A stretch of DNA of 64,000 nt from assembly GCA_037355855.1 (NCBI GenBank), contig CM074761.1, positions 2,933,346-2,997,345 of the forward strand, given 5' to 3'. Below, piece after piece: positions 11,205 to 21,448 of the stretch (position 1 is its first letter; each line of letters starts with the position of its first letter). This stretch comes from Pseudo-nitzschia pungens (lineage: Eukaryota; Bacillariophyta; Bacillariophyceae; Bacillariales; Bacillariaceae). The translations under genes were made by a program, and so were the position numbers. A model generated the notes under the pieces. The model was not told the origin of the DNA. It saw only the letters and a program-made list of their open reading frames with translations, and did not search any database.

Positions 11205-12643
11205 TCAGCTCCCCGGCTTCTGGCGGGCCTCGAAGTCAAAGTCTTCGACCTCGACCGCTTCTGTTTGTTCTCCATCCGCAACACACTGGTAGGGAAGATG
11301 CATGACGAATCCGCCATGGCAGGGGTCAATCAGGCACGAGAGGGCGGTGCTGTCGCGCATGCCGCACACCAGGCGTTCGTACAACTCGTCCCCGGTGATG
11401 TGTCCCGCTTGGTCGAAATCGACGGGCACCAGCGCCGAACGGCATCCCGATTCGTCTTCTCCCGTTTCGTCTCGGAGGCGGGATCCGTGACCTACCGAAA
11501 CAACGCAACGAAGCAGTGGAAAATGCATGCAACATTAGTTTTGCGACGCCAATAAGACGACACGCATGACGCTGTCACTCCAAAAAAAAATCGAAGCCAA
11601 GCATCGGCTTGTCCTTTCCCGACTCACCGGCAAAATAGACAAAGGCTGCTTCCCCCGGATGGCATTTCTCGCACAAATTGTCGAGCGCTTCCATGATGTT
11701 AGCTCGCGTTGGACTTGTTGATTTGCCATCGTCCATCAGGACCGTGATGTTTTCTGCTTTGACATTGTAGACATCCATTATGTATTCACGAATGTTTTGG
11801 ACATCATCGTGACAACCAGACAGCTGACCTTGTTCGTGGCATGTGTAGTTGATTCCGATGAGCACAGCGAATCGCCGTCCCACGTTTCCTGTGCATTCCC
11901 CGAGAGCGTCATAGGGAATCATGTCAAAATTAGCGCGCAAAGTGTGACTTCTGCTGCTCGAGCACCGGAACACATGCGAAAACCCCCTGGATTGTAGAAT
12001 GTCTCGTGTTTGGTGCCACACGTCAATGCTTCTCATTCTCTTGCCCGAATTCTTGTGGTCCTTGTAGACGACTGAAACCGAATCATTTTGTTGTTTGTTG
12101 TTTGTTTGTTTGTTTGTTTGTTTGATGGACGATGCCGAAGGCCGAATGTGAGAATCATTGCAAAGCGTACACGTACCGGTACGTACACGGAAGAATACAA
12201 TTCAAGATTGTTTTTGTTGCTTGTACTTGCCTTCGAGGAGGGCCGAGGTGAAAGCACCTCCGGTACGGCCGGCGGGGTCTGGCAACCGAAACGAGTCTAT
12301 CGGGTAAGGCATCGCAAGATTGTGAAGGAATCGCAAGATTTTGGAACGGGGTGGAACGAACAATCCGAAAACAAAAGAAGAAATGTCAGCGAGGAAAACG
12401 GCAAAAGCGAGATCAAACCGCCAGGTTCGCGGCGCCATGCCGTACGGGTCGCAAACTACGAATTGCAAGGAACAAAAGCAGTTTGCGTACTGTAATAATT
12501 TACTCACCGACATTCTGAACATCAGCGGACGTTTGGGTCTCGTTGCAGCAGCTTATCACTACTGCTTCCGTGGGTATTGCCTTCCGAGCTCGTGAGAAGA
12601 AAGACACGGGTCTTTTTGGTACAAAAAGTAGATCGCTATTCAT
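11205..12643 (-). CDS. Type III metacaspase, copy B with altered active-site neighbourhood
   Basis: Four exons: 12643-12508, 12296-12231, 12071-11628 and 11491-11205, giving 310 residues. The p10-like part is first (ISCCNETQTSADVQN, LPDPAGRTGGAFTSALLE), then the p20 part with RFAVLIGINY, LSGCHDDV, the His motif YFAGHGSR and the Cys motif LIDPCHGG. Catalytic His and Cys are kept, but the usual D-[SC]-C-H-S-G has become D-P-C-H-G-G, and the protein stops shortly after VADGEQTEAVEVED, losing the charged tail of copy A. Exon 2 is 66 bases in both copies and all intron phases match, which shows tandem duplication. The start ATG at 12643 gives a longer, unrelated N-terminus (MNSDLLFVPKRPVSFFS). It may be an active protease with shifted specificity or a regulatory pseudo-enzyme. 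Confidence 0.9.
12072..12230 (-). other. GC-AG intron 2 of metacaspase B
   Basis: Donor GAAG|GCAAGT and acceptor GTTTCAG|TCGTC, in the same codon position and phase as in copy A. Near its 3' end on this strand it contains a run of ACAAACA-type repeats (12084-12125). Confidence 0.85.
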
Positions 12644-12741
12644 AATGCAGTGATTTCTGTTGCTGTCGAAAATTCTCACCGAGTTTTGTTCTTGTTCTTG
12701 TTCTCGTTCTCGTTGTTACTGCTGCTGCTGCTGCCGCTGCC

Positions 12742-12772
<31 letters not shown>

Positions 12773-14081
12773 GCTATTGTTGTTTGCTACTGTTCGCAAC
12801 TGCAGAATCGAAGTGGCTTGCGGAAGTTTCGAGTCAATGTTTGTTTCCTCGCTAGTATTGAATATTCAGAGAATTTTGGAAGTGTCACAATCGATGCTTC
12901 GAAGCACTTTGTTCAATCTATCAGTCAATCTGAAAACGCTTCGTTTGTGACTTCCGAGATCTGATCGCAATCCTTGTTGGTATCTCTATCCCCGTCCTCT
13001 GTGCCTCGTAATCTCGAACGAGAACACTTCTATGCGCATAATGTCAAACGCGTTTCGCATACGAGTATCGTAGACATTACGAGGGAAATAACCACCGTGA
13101 ATCGTGCGGAATGATAGATGGAGAGGACAGCTTTTGCCAACGACAAACATGAGACAAGAAAGAGGCTTAATCTTTTGAACAGATTATTGGAGCCCAGCTA
13201 CGTGTACGAGTAGGCGTACGAATCATAACAACAGAACATCCATAGTATTTCGCCCTTCATGACACTAGAGGTGGTGGTCATGATCTGATCCGATCCACTT
13301 GTACGGTAATCGATAAAAGGAATACAATACATTCAAATCGCTTCGTACATACTTGTATTCATCTCAATCACCATGATCAACGCATAAGATTTTACAGGTA
13401 CAGGTAATTAAATCTTACCCAAGAAAATCCACAAGTCTTTCATGAGGAGCTTTACGATTCTTCTCTACGAGTAAAAATCTTACTACTATACTACTACTGG
13501 TGTGAAGCAGTCCTCCTTGTTCCACAGGAGATCGTTTTTTCCCTCTCTTATCTCACTGACTTGTTGTCCTTCAAAATTTTGGTACATAGTATGGATGAAG
13601 TGCATGTACTAATTACAGAGCAATGCTAATAAACAGGATATTCTTGTTTTATTCATTATGGAGGACACAATCATTTTCAAAGAGAACTTCTTGTTTCGAA
13701 TCAAAGTTTGTTCCTGGTACACGTACTCTTCATACAACAAAAACAAACAAAGGGCAACCCTGAAGAGGATGTTTGGAGGGCAACACAAGAGAAAAAAAGG
13801 GCACAACGTATTTGCCAGTTATACTGAACACCACATTGTGTGCGGAATGAACTCAACAGAAACCAACTCCTTCGAAGCAAATACTCCGTGTAGCTAATGC
13901 TGCTTCCTTTTTCTTTACGAGAGTGTTCAATCCTGGCACACAACGATCACAGCCAGATTGCTGCTACACTGAAGGTTGTTGGGCCCACAAGAAGCAAGAC
14001 CACTTGAATTCTTCCACGGACCGATGGCAGTGATCTATGCAAAAGGCAATGTATATAGAACAAAAGATGCCCTGACATCCC
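12644..14081. other. Spacer with CTG/TTG microsatellite
   Basis: A CTG/CCG/TTG triplet run lies at about 12716-12790 in the promoter region of metacaspase B, preceded by a TTCTCG-like run. The rest to 14081 holds only short frames without recognisable domains and a cluster of GTAAG/CTTAC words at about 13380-13500. Confidence 0.55.
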
Positions 14082-16146
14082 TCAAAACATAAGCGTTTCG
14101 CTCGTTTCGATGTCGTCTTTGGCGCCCAACGGAATTCCATTCGTTTTCGTTGTAGGAGGTTCTTGTCCGCCATCATCATCGTCTTTTTCTTCGATTTCGA
14201 TCGCAGAAGAACGGTTCGAATCCGAATGGGTTTTGGATTTGGTTGCTGCTTCAACCTCCTTGTCAACAGCATTGTCTCCGCCGGCAAAGGGCAGATAGGA
14301 AAGCTTGGCCAGGCCAGATTTGTAGGACTCTGGATCCTCGCTCACCGGGCTCGATTCCTGCAATTCGCCCCCGGGTCCGGTGGGAGCGTCGGGCATCCAC
14401 AAGACCTCGCCGATCACCGGAAGACGCCGCGCCTTTCGGATCGAGATCCGGTTTTGCTCCGAAACCTCCGTGAGAGCCTTGATCAGGGCGTACAGCTGTC
14501 CCGGCAAGTCTTCAAGCCGTCGCACCCGGACCGATCGCTTTGTCTTCTTCTCGCCCGCGCACATGGAGAAGATCTTTCGGATCCTGTCTCTCCGCTGCTG
14601 CTCTCGGAAGGTTTGCAATATGGAATGGCCTGGTGTGACACCGGTCATCATGTACTTGATGGCTTGTCCGAGGGAATACGAATCCACAAGCAAGCCGTAG
14701 TCCGCGACGTACTTCGAAATGGTTTCCGTGATGGGCTGCGCATCGGCGGCGCTGGCAACTGTTTTGTGGGTGGTTTCGTTCTTGCCAATTTTGCGCTTAG
14801 AATTCAACCGAACCTTGTTGACGATTTCCGGTGCGGCGAAATTTCTGCCACCAACAAGCGGTGCATGGATTCGTTTCCGGAACGTGAAAAGATATCAGAT
14901 GGGTGGTGAGAAGAGGAACTCGGCCGCAGACTACCACCTCTGCGTAACAATATTCGTTTCGCAGAACAACCCATTTTACCACCCCAACTCGTACACGTGT
15001 TTCTCTACTCACCGGTTTCCTAACGTCGACATGGTCCGTCTCATTATGTGAGTTGCACTCCGGTTTGACGACGCTAGCTCGTCACTGGAGCGATTGCTCA
15101 GATCTAGGAAATTGTGCAGACTCCCATCGAGCGCCATGCTGACACGCTTCCGGAAGCTGATGCCGGTGCTGCGAGTGGAGGATCCGAGAACATCGCCTTC
15201 GTCGTTGGTTTCAACGTTGAGGAGCTTGTGGTAGCTGGCCCGCTCGCTGTCCCTACGGACCGTTTCTTTGCTGGGCGATGCCACGTCTCCGGGAGTCAAC
15301 GCCCGGGCGAATCCAAAATCGATGAGGGTGACCTTGTACTTGGCCTTGAGAGTCGCCCAGTCGGGCGCTTCGTCGGTGTTGTCCCAGATAAAATCATCCG
15401 ACGACATGGCTCCGGTGACTGTTTGTGGTTTAGCGAATCGAGACAAAAAAAACACAAGGGGAGCGAGAAAGAGGATGAATGTGGGTGCGAAATTACAAAG
15501 GATCGGCGTTCCGCTGGACTCCGATAGGCCGTCTTTCACAGTGCTTTGATTTGCCTCTGCAATCCTATGCCATGTCATGCCTATGCAATTCCCAACATTC
15601 GTACCTAGAATGTTGTCGGGCTTTAATGTCCCGATGGATGACTGCACGGTAGTGCATATAGGCGAGCGCGTCTATGGTTTGGGCGATGACGACCCGGCCG
15701 AAATTAGAGGAGAGGGCACCGCCGTATTTCAACAACGAGTCCACGGTGGGCCCCTGGGCGTATTCGAGAATCAGGACGGCCGCGGTGGGGCTGGGCTTCT
15801 TGCTTTTCTTGGATTCTTCATCAGCCGTGGCGTCGTTGTCGATCCAGTGGTGGAACAATTTCACAATGTTGGGATGGCTCAGCTCCCGGAGGATCTCGAT
15901 TTCGCGGCGGGCGTACAACACGGCCTGGTCTCGCTCTTCCTTGGTGACCTCGGCGCCGTCGTAGTCGGTAGAAGATCCCGAGTTGCACCCGACCACCTTA
16001 ACGGCCACCTTGGTTTTGGAGGCATTCGTTCCCTTGCCGTGTTTCTGGCGAGCCAGGACGACGGAGGCAAAACCTCCCTTGCCAAGGATCCGGATGGGAT
16101 CGTAGGATTCCCGGATCTCTTGGGGCCACTCGGTGGGGGTCTTCAT
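14082..16146 (-). CDS. Serine/threonine protein kinase with a frame break in the catalytic loop
   Basis: Exons 16146-15605, 15418-15013 and 14844-14082 give about 569 residues. Kinase motifs appear in order: glycine loop GKGGFASVV, VAVKVV (Lys), HRDIK, KPDNIL across intron 1, LIDFGFAR (DFG), FAAPE across intron 2, and DSYSLGQA. The stretch between DFG and APE is about 95 residues, far longer than the usual 20-35, and Ser/Thr-rich, so the activation segment carries an insertion. Between HRDIK and PDN the DNA reads GACATTAAAGCCCGAC, one base too many, so the two halves of the catalytic loop are in different frames. Intron 1 (15604-15419) is a stop-free multiple of three. The first in-frame ATG is 16146; the open frame runs further upstream (to about 16260) with a CPCC motif but no ATG. 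The C-terminal ~170 residues are charged with no known domain. Substrates are unknown. Confidence 0.8.
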
Positions 16147-17829
16147 CGCTGGCGGCTGGCTGATCCGGATTGCAGTGGTGGAGCAAGCTTCTTCGAGGTA
16201 GTTTTTTCGGCAGCAAGGGCAATAAATTTTCACAGATCGGTCGCCGATTGTGTTGCCGATCGATGGGCGAAGGTTCTATGGCAGCTTTAATGAATGGGAT
16301 GGCACTGCTCCTCAGGGATCTTTTTTTTGTCTCCGAATAACTAACGGTTGACTGATGACACTACGGGTATTATGTAAGGTTTGATTCCGTGGAATTAAAT
16401 AATCTTGTGAAGAGTTTAGAGCACAAATCACAAACAAACGGTTTTCGTATCAGTGTTCAGTAAAAAGTAAGCCTTATGTGTTCCTCCGTCGATGGTATCG
16501 AACCATACACATACCGCCTACGATATGCCCTATGAAAATCTAAAAACCTCCGTTAGGTATGTTCCAGTATCTAGAATGACAATGAGTTCCCTAGCAGTTG
16601 AGAATCGGTTCTATGCGCAAAATCCAGTTGGTATCTATTCCAGTGATATAATTATTGTTCAGAGTTTGAAAACTGACATTCTCTGTGATGCAAACTGGAT
16701 TGATTTCAACAAGCACTCTGCCTAAAAAAGTCTCATCACCTGTTTTGGAATGGCCAGGAATGTTACAGTAACATCCCGAATGGGGATTGGAAATTTCGCG
16801 ATGACACCACTCTTGACCGCTAGAGTCATGCTTTCGATACCACCCCCTTCAAGTCCGTGCGTACTACGGAATTCCTACCAGCTACTACTTAGTTGAGTAT
16901 GTAGAACCGGGGGACAGCTGATAGGAATTTTGTAGTATCCCCGACTGACATCTGAAACACACCACTCAACATGCCACATTTCCCTGCTAAGAAAATGAAG
17001 TAAGGTTTACCGTATGTCTCCATACAGCTATTTTTGAAAGAGACAGGGGATCGAAGGCTTATTCTTCCCTCAGGTATCGGAAGGAAAGAAGAATAGGAAA
17101 AGCATAAACAACTGCGAAGAACTGTGAAACTGACACTTCTACGACTTAATTATTTTTAATATACGATGGCACGCAAGCGAGACTGATTGGGCTACTCCAT
17201 AAATTATAAGTAACCTTTTCAATAATAGGATGATTGAAGGTGTCAAGCATGCTGCCTTTCAGCCGTCGATAATACAAAACATACCTTCCATACCCCATTA
17301 CATACCTCTACGGGCAATATGTCAGACGTCAGCAGTCCCTGTCACCTGACAGCCGCAACTTGCAACCGCGAAACAATCATTCGTGCCTCTTCAAGTGCCC
17401 GACGGGCTCGTTTTCCCATCCGGTTGCTGATCAAATGTATTCTGATTGGCGATGAAGCGCTGCCGCTCTTCCTTCTCCGAATGGATTACGTCATTTCGAG
17501 TTTCGAGTCACACGCAAAACCTAACCACAAGAACTTCTTTACTTCCCATGTCACCCTCATAACATTCCTGCTCCTGCACTCTGCGCACCCATCATCTAAG
17601 GTTACCGCAACAACTCAGTATTGTTCCGAACGGAAAAGGTTGCGTCACGGATTGCTCCAGCTTCACTATCTATCTTTAACATCTGAAGGCTTTTTAGGAT
17701 AGGATCGAGCCTGCATCCTATTCCTTCTGGATCGGATCATCCTTCTGCGACCGACGCCACAACGGTCTCGTATAAATTGAAAACCAATCACAATCTACTA
17801 GTATTGCGGTCATACATATCGAAAGAAAC
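16147..17829. other. Spacer, no supported gene
   Basis: A 127-codon plus frame at 17319-17702 and a 77-codon one at 16492-16725 show no recognisable features. The sequence is otherwise unremarkable. Confidence 0.5.
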
Positions 17830-19071
17830 ATGCCTCGACGGAGCAACAAGGATGTTGTGATCTGCCCTGGGAATGCTAATGGCTGTGCCAATGGAACGAA
17901 GAAAGCCCTTCTTCTGGCAGCGGTCTGTGCATCCTTGTCGGCGAACACCGATGCCTTTGCGGTCCCGAGCGGAAGGAAGCTTTTTTCTGTGAAACAATGC
18001 TCGTCGACAGCCGTGTTGTCGTCACCCAACGACGATCAAATGCATTTTTTCAAGGCACCGACGCCACGGGACGAAGCCATTGACACGACGGCCACAGTCA
18101 AAGCATCCGCAAAGGGCAGCAAGAAGGTCATCTCGGCGGAGCAGCGCGAGTTGGAGCGCATGGAGGTTGCCGATGACCCCAGAGATGACGACGACGACGA
18201 CTACGATGCCGATGAGTTTTTGGATTCCATCACGACGCAGGCATCACCATCGCCGGTGACTGTTCCGCAAAACCAATCTCCCCATACACCGCCTCAGCCG
18301 CAGGCGGTGCCGATGAACGTCGACGGCAACGGAACCGGAGCGCTGATGAACCGATCCCACGCGGCCGGAGGAGCTAACGCTCCCCTGATGGTCACCAGCA
18401 ACAAGCCCCGACACTATCCCATCGATTCGGGACGGGACGGAATGCACGCGCCCAAAAGCAAAACCGAGATACGACCCGGAGTGCGACTGGTCCGGTATCA
18501 AAATCCGTCGATGTCGGCGGCGCCCAATTCGCCACCCACCAACAGCTTGAAGGCCGTCAAAGAACCGACGAAGCGTCTGATCTTGGCGTCGTCTCTTGCC
18601 AAGAATGACGAAAGCAAGAGCACGATCAAGAACAGCATCAATACCAATGACGAAAACAATAGTAACCAAAACGAAAAACCCGTCAAAAAGACCCGTCGAC
18701 TCCGAGCAAAGCCCAAATCCGGATCTCTGATCCGATACAACACAGAAAACGTTGATGACACCACCGATCACGACGGAATGGAGACTCCGGAGGTACAACA
18801 ACAACGAGACCGAGTGCTCAAGGTCAACAAATCCAACCTGGTGAGATACAACGGCGCCTCGCAGCAGAAGCGCCTGGAGACCGCCGTGACCGAACCCGAA
18901 ACCAAAGCGGCGACGGAGGAAGACCACCAAAAGGGCCGGAAGACACTGGCGGACGACGTTGGCTACGCGAACCGCTACACGGGCCTGACGGATTTTACCC
19001 TTGCGAGAAAGACGGGACTCGCCGTCAACAAACCGATCAGCTTGTGGGTGGAGCGGGACAAATTCTTGTAG
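17830..19071 (+). CDS. Putative plastid-targeted protein, unknown function
   Basis: A single-exon protein of 413 residues. The N-terminus has a basic start, a hydrophobic core (ALLLAAVCASLSA) and then TDAFAVPSGRK. A Phe right after a predicted signal-peptide cleavage site, followed by a basic/hydroxylated stretch, is the diatom bipartite plastid-targeting signal (ASAFAP-like motif), so import into the complex plastid is inferred. The remainder is low in hydrophobics, with an Asp run (DPRDDDDDDYDADEFLDS) and three short repeats of a VRY/IRY type: VRLVRYQN, GSLIRYNT and SNLVRYNG, near residues 222, 298 and 337. The C-terminus (GYANRYTGLTDFTLARKTGL) is more ordered in composition. I do not recognise a domain; the spaced RY motifs suggest repeated binding elements in a disordered protein. 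Confidence 0.75.
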   Translation: MPRRSNKDVVICPGNANGCANGTKKALLLAAVCASLSANTDAFAVPSGRKLFSVKQCSSTAVLSSPNDDQMHFFKAPTPRDEAIDTTATVKASAKGSKKVISAEQRELERMEVADDPRDDDDDDYDADEFLDSITTQASPSPVTVPQNQSPHTPPQPQAVPMNVDGNGTGALMNRSHAAGGANAPLMVTSNKPRHYPIDSGRDGMHAPKSKTEIRPGVRLVRYQNPSMSAAPNSPPTNSLKAVKEPTKRLILASSLAKNDESKSTIKNSINTNDENNSNQNEKPVKKTRRLRAKPKSGSLIRYNTENVDDTTDHDGMETPEVQQQRDRVLKVNKSNLVRYNGASQQKRLETAVTEPETKAATEEDHQKGRKTLADDVGYANRYTGLTDFTLARKTGLAVNKPISLWVERDKFL

Positions 19072-21448
19072 GGTCCTAGGGTCGGGAAACAATCCGAACG
19101 GGACGGACGCCACCCGTTTTTGTATTGTCCATTCGTTACATTTTTCTTGGGGAAACCACACACACGAGGGCACACAGAAATCGCACATTCCTACACTCCA
19201 ACAATGGATCCGTTTTCGGTTTCGGATCTACCATTGTGTTTTTCTCGATTCGCGCAACCCTGATAGCTTGCCTCCATAGGTTTGTTTCCAGAAGCGGAGG
19301 AGAGAAACAAAGGAATGAAATGTGTGCTCTGGATCGGTTGGGTGGTAATACTTTGTGCATAACTTGAGAGCAATCCGTCACAAATCCGTTCGACACGAAC
19401 CATCAAACCAAATCCGTCGAGTGCGCCTCGTCTCGGGGATCGGAATTCGTGCGGAAATGCCAGAGCTGTAGGGGGCGTCGGTTGTTTGCAAAATTTTAAA
19501 AAATCGTTTCGGGAAGGGGTGTATCTGTCTCGTGATAGGAAGTACTTTTGTGACACGATTTGTAGTAGGATATCGACGAAATCGAAAGCAAACAACGGAG
19601 ACAACCTGTGTAAATAGTGTATTTCATCTGTATTTGGGAGGGAATTTTTCGTTTTCGGACGAATATTCCCTGACAACAACATTCCATTCTCACCAGTTTG
19701 AATTACTTAGAATAAAATGTCGTTGCAAAATATCTATCAAATCTTTCCGTTCTGAGTTACCAGTTATGATAAGTTAGAATTTCGTGCCCTCTCACGAAAG
19801 GGATGTGACGAGATCCATTATTCTAGCCGGATCTAATCATCCGTTGTATTCCAGCACATCGACGAGTCGAAAATCTCGAGAATCCTACCAGGTCTCCGAG
19901 TACTCATACGTTGTTTCTGTGTTTTGTTCCCCTTGCCGTTCTACTAGCAAAAGCTAGCTTCACCACTAGCTATGGCTTTCATCGTATCGATATCAGCAGT
20001 TGTGGAGTCATTCCTTCCCCGTCCATGTCTGGTTGATTTCCTCTTTCAGATATTGCTGCACTGGCTACCAGTACTATTTCATCAGTCTCATTCGGGACGG
20101 CACAAGAAGCTTTTCTTTACTTGCTCTGCTGCATGCTGTAGATTTTGGTTTCCTAGTATGAGTATGATATTTTGTGAATGTCTGCTGGTGGTGCTGGTGG
20201 TGCTGGTGGTGCTGCTGCCAACTAGTAGTACTACTCCTCCTAGTACTACTAGTAGCAGCACTACTAGTAGCCATTGCTAATCTTTGAATATTCGTCAATC
20301 CACCAGCCAGCAGCAGCAGACTGGAAACACTTCTTCCAATGTACTTCGTGCTTTCTACGTGCCAATTAAAGAAGGACCTGCATCAGTGTAAAGGCATGCT
20401 GTGTAATCTGTACAAAGAAAATGACAATGGAAAGCATCAGAAAACAGAAAGTGAAGAAAGAATCGCGAACTGTGTTGTTCCCACAACCTGAAATTTCCTC
20501 TCTTCGTTTCGTTCATGATTTGGCATTCATTCGTGACTGATTCGTGACTGATTCGTGACTGAACCACAAACGTGACTTTTCAAAAGTTACCGTTGGTGTG
20601 AACAGAGCAATTTCGGGGGGTAACGTCGATTTCAGGTACAATGGTAAGTCTTACGTGTAATTGTACTCGTACAAATTATTTCTTACTTCGTACTGGTAAG
20701 GTTCTTACTTCGTATCTGTGTGACGTCAACGCGCAAGACATCATAACGAAACTTCGCTCTGGAATCAGGTGTGTTTAACCTTATCCACGTGCGCTCAACG
20801 GCAGGCAGACCTGGGCAGGGCTATCTTTTTTTTTTTTTACGGAACGCGACTCGATACAAGTAAGCCTTACCGGTAAGGTTAGTCCACTGTGACGATGATG
20901 ATGATTCTCGGTTACAGGACTAAGGTTTAGCATTTTTGAATAATTGTTCCGACCCTGTTCCGACCTGCTTCCAACGAATGAATCATCTTTCTCGCCGCCT
21001 TCCCACTCATCCTCGTACCGTAAGGTTTTACCTTACCTGTTCTCACGCATAAGCCGTTGGTATTTGTGCAAGCACGGTAAGGTCTTACTGTAGCGGTACG
21101 CTGCATACTCCTTCCCGACCCGAAAAAATTCGCAATGCTCGCAAAGAAACAAACAACATACCTTTGAACTGTACAAAGAGACCCATCTCCTTGCTTCATC
21201 GTCGCCATCGGTATCAACTTACCACCGGGGTCACCTATTTTTGGAAAAGTGATCGTTTCGGGACTTTCTCCTCGCCCCTCGCCCCTCGCCACAACACAAC
21301 ACAACAAACTTCCTTTGCAGTACGGTAGTTAGATGCAACAACCTACACCGCATTTCTGCTTTTCGGAGAATGCCAATGAATCGTTCCTCGCCACGGGGTG
21401 GCAACGGTAGCGTCGGGATCGGATTTGGAAAGGACGACTTCCAGCCTG
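19072..21448. other. Spacer with GGTGCT and TAC/TAG microsatellites
   Basis: No supported gene. A GGTGCTGGT run at about 20185-20215 is followed by interdigitated ACTAGTAGT/AGTACT triplets at about 20218-20272. GTAAG/CTTAC/TACTTCGTA words cluster at 20640-20720, 20860-20890 and 21010-21090. Confidence 0.55.
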
